The notes beneath the pieces were generated by a model. It made no database searches, was not told the origin of the DNA, and saw nothing but the letters and a program-made list of their open reading frames with translations. The translations under genes were made by a program, and so were the position numbers. This document shows positions 7,738-16,801 of a stretch of DNA of 29,037 bases, one piece after another (the first letter of the stretch is position 1; every line of letters starts with the position of its first letter). The stretch covers positions 1 to 29,037 of the forward strand of contig BTTF01000018.1 in the NCBI GenBank assembly GCA_036244995.1. Direction: 5' to 3'. This DNA comes from BMS3Bbin07 sp036244995 (GTDB taxonomy: Bacteria; Nitrospirota; Thermodesulfovibrionia; Thermodesulfovibrionales; JdFR-85).

Positions 7738-8784
7738 ATGACTGTTGACCGTAACGATGGCAATGAAAAGATTCTCCTGGCCCATGGCAGTGGCGGCAAG
7801 GCAATGCATTCACTTATAAGGGATGTGCTTGGCCCGCTCATAGGGATAGAGGACTTCAACGACTCTGCTGTAGTTCCATTCGAGACAAAAGACGCGAATA
7901 CGGGACCAATAAACGGAGGGCTCGTTTTCACTACAGACAGCTACGTTGTCTCACCGCTCTTCTTCCCGGGTGGAGACATCGGCTCCCTGTCTGTCAACGG
8001 CACCATTAATGACATCTCCATGACAGGGGCCACCACACTCTGTCTGTCCCTGAGCCTGATTATTGAGGAAGGCCTTTCAATGGATGCACTCCTGCAAATA
8101 CTCGGCTCTATAAAGGAGGCATCAGAGACGGCAGGTGTCAGGATTGTTACCGGAGACACAAAGGTGGTTAACAAAGGGAAAGGTGACGGAATCTTCATCA
8201 ACACCTCCGGTATCGGTTTGGTACGCAAAGGGATACGCCTCTCACCTAAAAATGTTATACCCGGCGATGTGATAATCCTGAGCGGCCCCATCGGCAATCA
8301 CGGTGTGGCAGTTATGGCTGAACGCAACGGTCTTACCTTTGACCCGCCCGTCCTGAGCGATACGGCAGCCTTAAACGAACTGGTGGATATCATGCTTTCA
8401 CATACACCGGAAATTCACGCCATGAGGGACCCCACCCGGGGGGGACTTGCAACAACCCTTAAAGAGATAGCCCTTGAGTCAGGTGTGTGTATAGAGATAG
8501 ATGAGGAAACAATTCCTCTATCAGCCCGTGTCAGGGGCGCCTGTGAATTGCTGGGAATAGACCCCCTCTATGTGGCAAACGAGGGCGTGCTTGTTGCTTT
8601 TGCAGGCAAAAATGTGGCAAAATTATTACTAAACGAAATGAAGAAACACCCTCTCGGCAAAAACTCAGCGGTAATTGGAAGGACAACAGGGGGACCGAAG
8701 AGAACGGTCTTGCTTAAAACCCTGATCGGAGGAACCAGGATTGTGGATATGCTCCATGGCGAGCAACTACCACGGATATGCTAA
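7738..8784 (+). CDS. hypE: hydrogenase maturation protein HypE
   Basis: HypE makes the cyanide ligand of the NiFe-hydrogenase active site: HypF transfers a carbamoyl group to its C-terminal cysteine, and HypE dehydrates it to a thiocyanate. The 348-residue protein has the AIRS/PurM-like architecture, with AHGSGGKAM near the N terminus, FTTDSYVVSP, the GD-type VTGDTKVV motif, MRDPTRGGLATTL, and the diagnostic C terminus PRIC with the acceptor cysteine as last residue. It is complete. None of hypA, B, C, D or F, nor any hydrogenase subunit, adjoins it, which is unusual since these genes normally form one operon. The ATG is the only upstream candidate; a GGGGG run 14 bases away is a weak ribosome site. 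Confidence 0.95.
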   Translation: MTVDRNDGNEKILLAHGSGGKAMHSLIRDVLGPLIGIEDFNDSAVVPFETKDANTGPINGGLVFTTDSYVVSPLFFPGGDIGSLSVNGTINDISMTGATTLCLSLSLIIEEGLSMDALLQILGSIKEASETAGVRIVTGDTKVVNKGKGDGIFINTSGIGLVRKGIRLSPKNVIPGDVIILSGPIGNHGVAVMAERNGLTFDPPVLSDTAALNELVDIMLSHTPEIHAMRDPTRGGLATTLKEIALESGVCIEIDEETIPLSARVRGACELLGIDPLYVANEGVLVAFAGKNVAKLLLNEMKKHPLGKNSAVIGRTTGGPKRTVLLKTLIGGTRIVDMLHGEQLPRIC

Positions 8785-8895
8785 AGAGCAGGAGTGGTAT
8801 CTAAAATTCAGCAGGCCTTCTGCTCAACAAACGGGGAAGTTTACAGGTCGCATAGAATCAGGACAGCTTAAGCTTGCACAACCTGATATAAACCA

Positions 8896-9321
8896 ATGTC
8901 AGAAAAAGTAGTGTTACGTTTTCAGGATGGTTCAACAATTAAAGGCAGACTCGGAGATTTCTCCGAAACTGCCAAAGAGTTCAGTATTGAAGAATATCCT
9001 TCCGGCAACCTCCTGACTGTCGGGATTGACCTGCTTAAGGCTATTTTTTTTGTGAGGTCTTTTGAGGGCAACCCCTCCTACAGGGAGATTAAACGCTACG
9101 GAATCTCGGGGGAAAAAGGCAGGAAGGTTTATGTCAGATTTAGAGACAAAGAGAGTCTCCTTGGTTATCTTGAAGGTGAGCTTCCATGGCAAAAAGGTTA
9201 TTTCCTCTCAAAATCCGACAAAGACAAAACAGGGTTCTTTCTTGTTCCTGTTGATGAAGGGTGCAATAATATAAAGATTTTTGTGGTTGGCACCGCGATT
9301 GATGATATCACCCTTATATAG
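8896..9321 (+). CDS. DUF6982-like hypothetical protein
   Basis: The protein has 141 residues, mostly beta strand, with no membrane segment or signal. It shows an internal two-fold pattern: KVVLRFQDGSTIKGRLGDFS at the N terminus and KVYVRFRDKESLLGYLEG from about residue 76. Between them lies LKAIFFVRSFEGNPSY. This arrangement resembles the DUF6982 family (beta-barrel proteins often found near PilZ-type proteins); the assignment is from memory of the pattern and unconfirmed. Its function is unknown. It ends 7 bp before the parvulin gene, so co-transcription with it and thiD is likely. The preceding 111 bp holds only a short AGCAG/CTGCT dyad. Confidence 0.6.
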   Translation: MSEKVVLRFQDGSTIKGRLGDFSETAKEFSIEEYPSGNLLTVGIDLLKAIFFVRSFEGNPSYREIKRYGISGEKGRKVYVRFRDKESLLGYLEGELPWQKGYFLSKSDKDKTGFFLVPVDEGCNNIKIFVVGTAIDDITLI

Positions 9322-9328
9322 AATATTA

Positions 9329-10318
9329 ATGATAAAGTTTATAGCATACGGAAAGGGGGCCGGGTTAAAGTTTCCTGTCCTCATTACAGGATTAACAATT
9401 CTAATGCTTTTTGCGGCATCTGCTTCTGCAAGTATACTCCTTGACAGGGTCGTGGCAGTCGTGGACAGAGACGTAATTACCTGGAGCGAGTTATACAAGG
9501 CCATGGAATTCGAACTGTCCGACAAACTTGCAGGGCTCTCTCCCAAAGAAAAAAAAGAGCAACTCAAGAGATACGAAAAGGACTTTCTCAATATGCTCAT
9601 TGATACGAAGATCGAACTTAATGAGGCAAAGCGGTTGAATATAGGGGTATCCAAAAAGGATTTAACATCTGCAATTAACCGGATACGACTGAAGTACGGC
9701 CTCAGTGAAAAAGAGTTTCTTGAGGCACTGCGTAAAGAGGGCTTTACACCTCAGGAATATAAAAAAAAGGTGACAGAACAGATAATCCTCAGCAAACTGG
9801 TCAATCTCGAGGTAAGAAGCAAGATAATCGTCACAGAAGGGGAAATAGAGAAATACATTAAAACAAATGGCAATAATTTTGATTTATCCGAAGGCTACAG
9901 GCTCCGTCACATATTCTTTCCGGTCGGCACGGATAAAGAAAAATCAGAAGCCCGGGAAAAGGCAACAAAGGTTATAAAACTACTTGACAGTGGTGAATCC
10001 TTTGAAAGCGTTGCAAGAAAATTCTCCGAAGGTTCCGATGCTTCAAAGGGCGGTGACCTCGGGTTTATAAAGAAGACGGACCTTGCACCGGAATTTCTCA
10101 AGGTTGTAGAAGGGTTGAAGGTTGGAGAGTACAGCAAACCCTTCTGGTCAGGCAAGGGGTTTCATGTAATCATGCTTGAAGGAAAAAGACTGCCGGATTC
10201 GAAAGCAGTCCTTAAAAGAAAGGTACGCCGGATACTTATACAGGAAAAACTCAAAAAGTCTCTCAAAAACTACCTCCGTTCCCTCAGGAGCAGGGTATTT
10301 ATTGAGGTAAAGCTCTGA
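9329..10318 (+). CDS. secreted parvulin-type peptidyl-prolyl isomerase (SurA/PpiC-like)
   Basis: This is probably a periplasmic chaperone/isomerase for folding of outer-membrane or secreted proteins. From the chosen start (329 residues) an N-terminal hydrophobic segment at about 13-34 ends in SASASI, a signal peptidase I-type site. A SurA-type N-terminal domain follows, opening with LLDRVVAVVDRDVITWSEL. The rotamase domain runs from about 190 to 286 (LRHIFFPVG, FESVARKFSEG, GGDLGFI, GFHVIMLEG), with the active-site-region histidines of RHIFF and FHV. A basic helical tail closes it. Upstream in-frame ATGs at 9281 and 9302 overlap the previous gene; 9329 puts the signal nearest the N terminus. 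Only one parvulin domain is present, unlike E. coli SurA's two. Confidence 0.87.
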   Translation: MIKFIAYGKGAGLKFPVLITGLTILMLFAASASASILLDRVVAVVDRDVITWSELYKAMEFELSDKLAGLSPKEKKEQLKRYEKDFLNMLIDTKIELNEAKRLNIGVSKKDLTSAINRIRLKYGLSEKEFLEALRKEGFTPQEYKKKVTEQIILSKLVNLEVRSKIIVTEGEIEKYIKTNGNNFDLSEGYRLRHIFFPVGTDKEKSEAREKATKVIKLLDSGESFESVARKFSEGSDASKGGDLGFIKKTDLAPEFLKVVEGLKVGEYSKPFWSGKGFHVIMLEGKRLPDSKAVLKRKVRRILIQEKLKKSLKNYLRSLRSRVFIEVKL

Positions 10319-10322
10319 CCAT

Positions 10323-11120
10323 ATGAAGACTGCCCTCACCATAGCCGGCTCCGACCCGACATCCGGTGCAGGGGCACAGCTTGATATCAAGGTTTTTCAC
10401 CGCATAGGAGTACACGGCCTCTCTGTACTTACATCAATTACAGCACAAAACACTATTGCCGTCAAATCCATTTATACTGTTGAATCCGACGCAGTAAGAG
10501 AGCAGCTCGAGGTACTGCTTGAAGATGTCGGGGTGGATGCAGTCAAGACAGGTATGCTTTATAGCAGTTCAATAGTGGAAGAGGTATCAGTGACACTTAA
10601 AAAATACGGGATGAAAAAGGTTGTGGTCGACCCTGTAATGGTATCCTCTTCAGGTATGCCCCTCGTTGAAGAGGGAACTGTTGAGAAGATGATGCAGGTT
10701 CTCTTTCCTTTAACCACCATTATAACCCCGAATATCTATGAGGCATCCCTCCTGAGCGGAATTAACATTGAGGGAATCGACTCATTATACGAGGCTGCCG
10801 GAAAGATCAAAGCCCTTGGGCCGGAAATAGTAATTATAACAGGAGGACATTTCTCCGCCACCGGTATTTCTCCTTCAAAGGACAAGACAGATGTGGTGAT
10901 TGATCTCTACTATGACGGCATGGAGTTTCACCGGATCGAGTCGGAAAGACTTGCAGGAGAATACCATGGTACAGGCTGTGCTTTTACCTCTGCGCTAACC
11001 GCATACCTCGCACTTGGCAATTCAGCCCTTGAGGCATCAAGGAAGGCCAAGGAGTTTGTAGTTGATGCCCTCAAAAAGGCCTATCACATAGGCAGCGGCA
11101 TGGGGATACCCGGGGTTTAA
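10323..11120 (+). CDS. thiD: hydroxymethylpyrimidine/phosphomethylpyrimidine kinase
   Basis: ThiD phosphorylates HMP and then HMP-P to give HMP-PP, the pyrimidine precursor of thiamine. It is a ribokinase-fold protein of 265 residues, the normal size. The N terminus ALTIAGSDPTSGAGAQLDIK is the substrate-binding signature (SGAGAQ). VVVDPVMVSSSG follows near residue 95, and the anion-hole motif HGTGCAFTSAL has its catalytic cysteine near residue 219. It starts 4 bp after the parvulin gene and ends 16 bp before radA, so it is inside a run of co-directional genes with no other thiamine genes. No thiamine riboswitch is visible upstream. Confidence 0.94.
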   Translation: MKTALTIAGSDPTSGAGAQLDIKVFHRIGVHGLSVLTSITAQNTIAVKSIYTVESDAVREQLEVLLEDVGVDAVKTGMLYSSSIVEEVSVTLKKYGMKKVVVDPVMVSSSGMPLVEEGTVEKMMQVLFPLTTIITPNIYEASLLSGINIEGIDSLYEAAGKIKALGPEIVIITGGHFSATGISPSKDKTDVVIDLYYDGMEFHRIESERLAGEYHGTGCAFTSALTAYLALGNSALEASRKAKEFVVDALKKAYHIGSGMGIPGV

Positions 11121-11136
11121 CCGGAGGCATGGAGTG

Positions 11137-12498
11137 ATGAGCAAGACAAAAACAGTTTATACATGCCAGGCCTGCGGCTATACATCACTGAAATGGCTTG
11201 GAAAATGCCCTGACTGTGCTGCCTGGAATACCTTTGTTGAAGAGGTTGCCGGCAGGAAATCAGGTGGTAACAAGGCCCTCCCGGCAACAAGCCCGACACC
11301 CCTGTCGGAGATTATTCTCAATACCGACAACCGGATATCAACACACATTGGCGAACTGGACAGGGTTCTCGGGGGCGGCGTAGTGGCGGGTTCAGTTGTA
11401 CTTATCGGTGGTGACCCGGGGGTGGGCAAGTCAACCCTGATACTACAGGCAATGGCTCAACTGCTCAGGGACGGGACTGAAAAGTGCCTTTACATATCAG
11501 GGGAGGAATCCGCCTCACAGTTAAAACTGAGGGCATCAAGGCTTGGAATCGACTCCGACAACATCCTTGTCCTTTCCGAAACCTCGCTTGAGATGATTCT
11601 TGGGGTAGTAAAGGACATAAAGCCGGCTGTTGTGGTCATTGACTCCATACAAACGACCTACAGCGAGGAACTCCAATCAGCCCCCGGCACAGTGGGTCAG
11701 GTAAGGGAGTGCTCTGCAAGGTTGATGATCTTTGCCAAAAAACATAATATTCCGACCTTTATTATAGGCCATGTTACAAAAGAGGGAGCAATAGCAGGGC
11801 CAAGGGTACTTGAACATATCGTTGATACGGTCCTGTACTTTGAAGGAGACAGGTCACATTCATTCAGGATTCTGAGAACGGTCAAGAACCGTTTCGGTTC
11901 GACAAACGAGATAGGCGTGTTCGAGATGACCGATTCAGGCCTCATGGAGATAGAAAACCCCTCGGAGCTCTTCCTGAGGGAAAGGCCTGCCGATGCTGCC
12001 GGCTCCGTAGCCACTGCAACAATAGAGGGCACCAGACCACTGGTAGTCGAGATTCAGGCACTCGTCTCACCCACTACATTCGGTGTCCCCAGGAGGACAT
12101 CCATCGGGGTTGACAGTCAAAGGGTCAACCTCCTTATAGCCGTCCTGGAAAAGATAGGCGGCCTGCACCTCGGGCTCACAGATATCTATGTAAATGTGGT
12201 TGGGGGTCTCAGGATAGCAGAGCCTGCAACCGACCTCCCCATCATCCTCTCCATAGCATCCTCCCTGCGTGAAATTCCCCTGCCCAACGACCTGTTTGTC
12301 TTCGGAGAGGTTGGACTTTCCGGAGAGATAAGGGCAGTAAATCAGGCTGAGCCCAGGCTTAACGAGGGCGGGAAAATAGGTTTTAAAAAGGCAATCATGC
12401 CTGAGAGCAACCTGAAAAGGCTCAAACACAATACAGGATTAGAGGTGACGGGGGTGAGTGATATACATGAGGCCATAGAGGCTGCCTTACATCAATAA
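11137..12498 (+). CDS. radA: DNA repair protein RadA
   Basis: RadA (Sms) is a RecA-related ATPase and helicase that extends D-loops and processes recombination intermediates. The 453-residue protein has a C4 zinc finger (cysteines 10, 13, 24, 27), a Walker A GGDPGVGKS at about 91-99, the RadA-specific KNRFG motif at 250-254 and a C-terminal Lon-protease-like domain (VGGLRIAEPATDLPI, GEVGLSGEIRAV) lacking protease activity in this family. An ATG at 11137 is preceded by a GTG at 11134; the GGAGG at about 11123-11127 fits either. It is the last gene of the plus-strand run, followed by a probable terminator. Confidence 0.96.
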   Translation: MSKTKTVYTCQACGYTSLKWLGKCPDCAAWNTFVEEVAGRKSGGNKALPATSPTPLSEIILNTDNRISTHIGELDRVLGGGVVAGSVVLIGGDPGVGKSTLILQAMAQLLRDGTEKCLYISGEESASQLKLRASRLGIDSDNILVLSETSLEMILGVVKDIKPAVVVIDSIQTTYSEELQSAPGTVGQVRECSARLMIFAKKHNIPTFIIGHVTKEGAIAGPRVLEHIVDTVLYFEGDRSHSFRILRTVKNRFGSTNEIGVFEMTDSGLMEIENPSELFLRERPADAAGSVATATIEGTRPLVVEIQALVSPTTFGVPRRTSIGVDSQRVNLLIAVLEKIGGLHLGLTDIYVNVVGGLRIAEPATDLPIILSIASSLREIPLPNDLFVFGEVGLSGEIRAVNQAEPRLNEGGKIGFKKAIMPESNLKRLKHNTGLEVTGVSDIHEAIEAALHQ

Positions 12499-12503
12499 TT
12501 CCC

Positions 12504-12538
12504 GAATCCAGGAACCGGAGTCTTGATTCCTTATTTTT
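12504..12538 (+). terminator. probable radA terminator
   Basis: GAATC (12504-12508) pairs with GATTC (12525-12529), extended inward by an imperfect stem, and is followed by CCTTATTTTT. The T-run overlaps the stop codon of the convergent ATPase gene. Confidence 0.5.
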
Positions 12539-13349
12539 CAGATTTCAAACCAAGATCAACTGCTACGGTATCCATAATACTTCCATCAATCTTTTCTCTC
12601 TTCATTAAATAACCTTCAAGAAGAGCATTATCACAGATCGTGTTGATAAGTCTTGGAATTCCTCTCGAAAAATAATAGACCCTGGACAGAGCCTCATCAG
12701 TAAATATATCGTCAGAGCCAGCAACATGCAGCCTGTAACGGATGTAATCGATAGTGTTGTGTTCAGAAAGGGAATGAAGCCTGATTCTCATGGCGACCCT
12801 CTGTTGCAAAGGCTCATCCAGCGCAAGCACATCTTCAAGCTCGGGGAGGCCGAAAAAGACAAAGTTCGCCATCTTGCCATCAGCCATCTCCATATTCAGC
12901 AACCCTCTGAACTCCTCCATTATCTCTCCGGAATTCAACATCTGCACCTCATCAATCAAGACCACAGCCTTCCTTCCTGACTCGTTAATCTCCAGCAGCC
13001 GCCTGTATATCTGGCCGAGTACCTCCACTTTATCCTCTTTCACCTTTTCCACTCCAAACTGTATTGCAAACTTCTTGAGCAACCAGTCCGAGCTGACGGC
13101 AGAGTGAATCACCACAAGCAGGGTTGCCTCAAAGTGTTCCTCGTCAAGTTCCTCAAGCAATCTCCTTGCAAGTGTGGTCTTTCCTGTCCCGATATCCCCT
13201 ATAACCACTGCAAGCCCTTTCTTGCTGTCCATCGCATATTTCAACTTGTTAAGGGCGTCGGCATGCTGGACACTGTTATAATAAAACTTGTTGTCCACAA
13301 CATTTGAAAAGGGATGCTCTTTAAGCTTATAGTATCCAAGATAATCCAT
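12531..13349 (-). CDS. ExeA/GspA-like AAA ATPase
   Basis: The 272-residue protein is a single-domain AAA+ ATPase of the ExeA/MshM type. The N terminus MDYLGYYKLKEHPFSN is the classic opening of this family. Walker A GDIGTGKTT lies at about 51-59, Walker B VVLIDEVQ at 129-136, and an arginine-rich sensor region follows (SRGIPRLINTICDNALL). Relatives help assemble type II secretion, MSHA pilus or polysaccharide machinery. This copy has no C-terminal peptidoglycan-binding or membrane segment and is therefore probably cytoplasmic. It lies downstream of the large TPR gene on the same strand; the 78-bp gap contains a possible promoter. Its partner system is not in the window. Confidence 0.85.
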   Translation of the reverse strand: MDYLGYYKLKEHPFSNVVDNKFYYNSVQHADALNKLKYAMDSKKGLAVVIGDIGTGKTTLARRLLEELDEEHFEATLLVVIHSAVSSDWLLKKFAIQFGVEKVKEDKVEVLGQIYRRLLEINESGRKAVVLIDEVQMLNSGEIMEEFRGLLNMEMADGKMANFVFFGLPELEDVLALDEPLQQRVAMRIRLHSLSEHNTIDYIRYRLHVAGSDDIFTDEALSRVYYFSRGIPRLINTICDNALLEGYLMKREKIDGSIMDTVAVDLGLKSEK

Positions 13350-13400
13350 AATATATTATTTCTCAGAAGGTTTTGCCTCAAGACAATCAAGCTTTATATT

Positions 13401-13427
13401 ATTATACTACACTCTGTCCGGTGCCAA
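13401..13427 (-). promoter_or_regulatory. possible promoter of the ExeA-like gene
   Basis: On the minus strand TTGGCA (13427-13422) and a perfect TATAAT (13406-13401) are separated by 15 bp, shorter than ideal. It lies just after the TPR gene stop and about 50 bp before the ATPase start. Confidence 0.35.
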
Positions 13428-15884
13428 TTACAAGTATGAAATCCTGTCTTTCCCCTGTTTGAAGGTATCCTCAATTACTGCAGCCTCCGATTTATCAACA
13501 CTCAACCTTTCTTTCAAGGCAGTTACCTTTTCGCCAATGTTTCTGAACTTCGAATCCCATCCGTAAATCTCGACATACAGCTCCAGGGCCTGTTCAATAT
13601 CATCGTTTTTCTCATATGCCTCTGCGAGTTCAAACTTTGTACTCCAATAGCCCTCGTCCCTCTGTTCTATATTATTCAGCGCCTCCTTAAAGGCATCAAT
13701 GGCAAGGGAATAGAGTGCCTTCTCCATAAAACAAAGCCCAAGCAAGCTTGCAGCCTGTACCCTTCTGTTCGGATCTTTCTTTGCAGTCTGAAATTCCTTT
13801 ATGGCATCATCAATAAGCCCCATCTCCTTATAGGCTATACCGAGATTGTAATGAGTCTCCGAATCTTCCTCCTCAAGTTCCTCAGAAACCCCCCTTTTGA
13901 ATTCCTCAAATATCTCAAGTACCTCGCTATCAAGTTTTGGCTCAGGCACATCCTCCTCAACAGGTTCTTCAGTAATGATTCCACCTGTGACAGGCCCTGT
14001 TTCAGATACAATATCAGGGGGTATATCTGCTGAAAAAGTCATGCTGTCATCTTCCGGCTTTGTTGAAGCAGGAGGCTCTACTGCAGAAAGCCTGTTTTTG
14101 ATATCCGAGATCTTTGCCAAAATCTCCTCATTGTCGGGAAATGCCTCAAGTACCCGGATATATGCTGAAAGGGCTTCCTGATATAGACCCTGACGCAGAT
14201 AAAACTCTGCCTCTGACAGGTCGTCTTTAAAATCCTCAATCGATGGTGTTCTTACCGAAGTCTCAAGTACTTCCGCCATCTCGGTCGCTGCCTTCGGTGA
14301 TTCGGTCTCGTCTTCAAATCTTATAATCCCGGCTCCTTCAAACTCGGAATCCGGAGACGGTGGAACGCTAACTTCTTCTGTGGCGCTGGAGAGTTCCATG
14401 AGCCTTGGATCCTCCGGATCTACCTCAAATGCCTCTTTCAGTGCTTGCTCCCTATGTTCCAATCGTCCTTCTTTTTCATGTATCTTGGCAAGAATGAGAC
14501 ATTCAGTCACTACCCCCTCTTTATCATTCATCTCCAGATAGATATTTTTTAACCTTTTATGAACTTCTATATTTTCAGGCTCTTCAACCTTCAGTTTTTC
14601 CAGGATATCCACGGCCTCATCCATCAGGCCATATCTTAAAAAGATATCCACATCAACAAGCTTATCATCAGTTGCTTTTTCTTCTGAGTCGGATGGAAAA
14701 GCAATGCCAAGTTTCTCCTCCAGTTCCGCTATCCTGGAGAGTACGGCTTCAGAATCAGGCCTGAGCTTCTTCGCTTCAATGTAAGAGGTAAACGCATCCT
14801 CCAATGCCCCCTGTCCTGATTGTATCCCGGCAAGCGTCAAGAGTTCATCAAAGAGCTCATCCTCCTTACCGAGTTCATTGTAAACCTCGATAAGCTTTTC
14901 TGAACACTCAAGCGGGGCTATATCCCTGAAGTTCTCAAGAAATCCTGCAGACTCCTCATATAACCCTTTCTGAAGATAGTCATCCAGCACTATCTTGTAA
15001 GTACTCCAGGCAAGTTCTTTTTGACCCTCTTTAAAATAGATATCTCCAAGAAGCCTGCTCGTCTCAACGGCAACCTCGTCTCCTGACCCTTCCGGATAAG
15101 TAGAGAGAACTTTTAAAAGAATATCCTTTGCAGTGCCAAGGTCTCCTTCTTTCAGGAGCAGCTCTGAATAGAGGAGCTCTATTTGCATATTGTCGGGATA
15201 CAACTCAATCCCCTTGGCAAGGAGTTCCCTTGCGTTTTCCATAAGCCCCTGAGAAATATAAAAATCAGCCAGGCGTTTATAGATAACTTCCTGCCGTGGA
15301 TAGAGCTCAAACGACCTCTCATAATACTCCCTTGCCTTGGCTACATCACCCTTTTCGTCAGATATCCTTGCTACATCCAGATATTTTCTGGCTGCCTCTT
15401 CAATGTAGCCCTCTTTCTGAAGATATTCCGCAAGCTTTACCCTTAAGGAGAGGTTGGAAGGTGCAAGATTAATTATTCTTTCACATATAGGCAGGAGTTC
15501 ATCCCTGATTCCATGTTTGATATAGGCATCAATAGAGGCGAGATAATATTTGATGGCATCAGTTATCAGACCCTTTTCCTCATTCAGCCTGCCAATAAAA
15601 AACAATGCCTTCGGGTCAAGGGAATCAATATTAAGAATCTTTTTATAGAGGGCCAGCGACTTGGTTATAAAGCCTTCATCTTTAAAATATTCAGCCGCCT
15701 TATGGAAGCATTCAATTGCCTGGGAACGGTTTCCGCTCTTAAGACAGAGATCTCCTATGGTATTATATATATTGCCATCCGGATTCTGGCTGACATACTC
15801 CTGCCATACCCAGATAGCCTTATCTATCTGACCTTTTGAGAGAAATTTCTGTGCTTCTCTGAACACCGCAGACTTATCTGTCAT
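13428..15884 (-). CDS. large TPR-repeat protein
   Basis: The 818-residue protein is built almost wholly of tetratricopeptide helices. N-terminal TPRs run from about residue 1 to 490, with repeats such as GDLCLKSGNRSQAIECFHKA and ARELLAKGIELYPDN. A low-complexity acidic linker with Pro, Ser, Glu and Thr covers about 490-650 (interrupted by one TPR), and further TPRs follow to about 790, including THYNLGIAYKEMGLIDDAIK. No signal peptide or membrane helix is seen, so it is probably a cytoplasmic scaffold. Similar long TPR proteins accompany pilus, secretion or motility systems. It precedes the ExeA-like ATPase on the same strand and is divergent from a second TPR gene. No enzymatic domain is visible. 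Confidence 0.85.
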   Translation of the reverse strand: MTDKSAVFREAQKFLSKGQIDKAIWVWQEYVSQNPDGNIYNTIGDLCLKSGNRSQAIECFHKAAEYFKDEGFITKSLALYKKILNIDSLDPKALFFIGRLNEEKGLITDAIKYYLASIDAYIKHGIRDELLPICERIINLAPSNLSLRVKLAEYLQKEGYIEEAARKYLDVARISDEKGDVAKAREYYERSFELYPRQEVIYKRLADFYISQGLMENARELLAKGIELYPDNMQIELLYSELLLKEGDLGTAKDILLKVLSTYPEGSGDEVAVETSRLLGDIYFKEGQKELAWSTYKIVLDDYLQKGLYEESAGFLENFRDIAPLECSEKLIEVYNELGKEDELFDELLTLAGIQSGQGALEDAFTSYIEAKKLRPDSEAVLSRIAELEEKLGIAFPSDSEEKATDDKLVDVDIFLRYGLMDEAVDILEKLKVEEPENIEVHKRLKNIYLEMNDKEGVVTECLILAKIHEKEGRLEHREQALKEAFEVDPEDPRLMELSSATEEVSVPPSPDSEFEGAGIIRFEDETESPKAATEMAEVLETSVRTPSIEDFKDDLSEAEFYLRQGLYQEALSAYIRVLEAFPDNEEILAKISDIKNRLSAVEPPASTKPEDDSMTFSADIPPDIVSETGPVTGGIITEEPVEEDVPEPKLDSEVLEIFEEFKRGVSEELEEEDSETHYNLGIAYKEMGLIDDAIKEFQTAKKDPNRRVQAASLLGLCFMEKALYSLAIDAFKEALNNIEQRDEGYWSTKFELAEAYEKNDDIEQALELYVEIYGWDSKFRNIGEKVTALKERLSVDKSEAAVIEDTFKQGKDRISYL

Positions 15885-15977
15885 TTATCCTGCCGTTAAC
15901 CATAATATTATTAAATTACACCCCTAATCATAGGGTATCAATAATTATCCTTATATGTCAATAAGACGGACATAATC

Positions 15978-16007
15978 TTGACAAAAAATCTTTTGAGTCC
16001 CTATACT
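15978..16007 (+). promoter_or_regulatory. promoter of the TPR-dppDF run
   Basis: A perfect -35 TTGACA (15978-15983), an 18-bp spacer and TATACT (16002-16007) lie about 80 bp upstream of the chosen TPR start. The 170-bp divergent spacer also has a minus-strand TTGACA (15961-15956) facing the large TPR gene, without a convincing -10. Confidence 0.6.
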
Positions 16008-16085
16008 TTTAAGAAGCGGGAAGGCATCCCCTAAAAGAACCCGGACCTGATATTCATGCATTTCAATGCCTCAAAAGGGATAACT

Positions 16086-16796
16086 GTGGACGAACAGCTT
16101 GAAGAACTTTATAATGAGGGCAACCGGCTATTTGAGGAAGGGAAATACTCTGAGGCAGAACCAATACTAAAAGAGGTTCTGACGAGAAGGCCTGAGTATG
16201 CAGATATACTGAATCACCTCGGGGTTATCTTCTACCTGAAGGGAGAACTGAACGAAGCGGTAGATTATCTTGAAAAAGCCCTGAAACTGAACCCGCGCTA
16301 CACAGAGGCATCACTGAATCTGGCCATCACGTACAATGACCTTGGTGAATTCGAAAGAGCACAGGAGATATTCTCCATTGCAGCCCAGGTAGCCCATCCA
16401 ACACCCGGAACACTCGATCCCTTTGTTGCCGGCAAACTTGCAAATGAACATTACAAGATCGGCAATATATACCTTGATTTCGGCATGAATGACGAGGCAA
16501 TAGAAGAATACCGCAAGGCCCTGAAGCTCTCTCCAAAGCTTCCGGATGTACACACAAAACTCGGCATTGCCCTCAGGAACATGGACAGGTATGAAGAGGC
16601 GATAATACATTTCAATTCAGCCAAGGAGATCAATCCCGCTTACGGTCAGGCATGGGTACAGCTCGGCATCACTTACTACATGAAGGGCCTCACGGGTCTC
16701 GCAATTGAGGAATGGGAAAAGGCATTCGAGCAGAATCCGAAACTGGAAGAGGCAAAAAAATATCTCCACCTTATAAGAACAGAGGAAAAAAAGTAG
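16086..16796 (+). CDS. TPR-repeat protein
   Basis: The protein has about 236 residues and at least five TPR units, e.g. GKYSEAEPILKEVLTRRPEY, ADILNHLGVIFYLKGELNEA, and late repeats with AWVQLGITYYMKGLTGLAIE. No signal peptide or other domain is evident, so it probably acts as a cytoplasmic protein-interaction module. A GTG at 16086 is preferred because AAAAGGGA lies 5 bases before it; an ATG at 16056 (10 codons longer) has no ribosome site. It starts a plus-strand run with the two transporter ATPases (5-bp gap) and faces away from the large TPR gene. Confidence 0.8.
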   Translation: MDEQLEELYNEGNRLFEEGKYSEAEPILKEVLTRRPEYADILNHLGVIFYLKGELNEAVDYLEKALKLNPRYTEASLNLAITYNDLGEFERAQEIFSIAAQVAHPTPGTLDPFVAGKLANEHYKIGNIYLDFGMNDEAIEEYRKALKLSPKLPDVHTKLGIALRNMDRYEEAIIHFNSAKEINPAYGQAWVQLGITYYMKGLTGLAIEEWEKAFEQNPKLEEAKKYLHLIRTEEKK

Positions 16797-16801
16797 ACTT
16801 T

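Noticed and set aside
13410..13427. Possible sigma-54 promoter (TGGCAC) before the ExeA-like gene
   Set aside because: The matching TTGC-type -12 element is absent at the required spacing.
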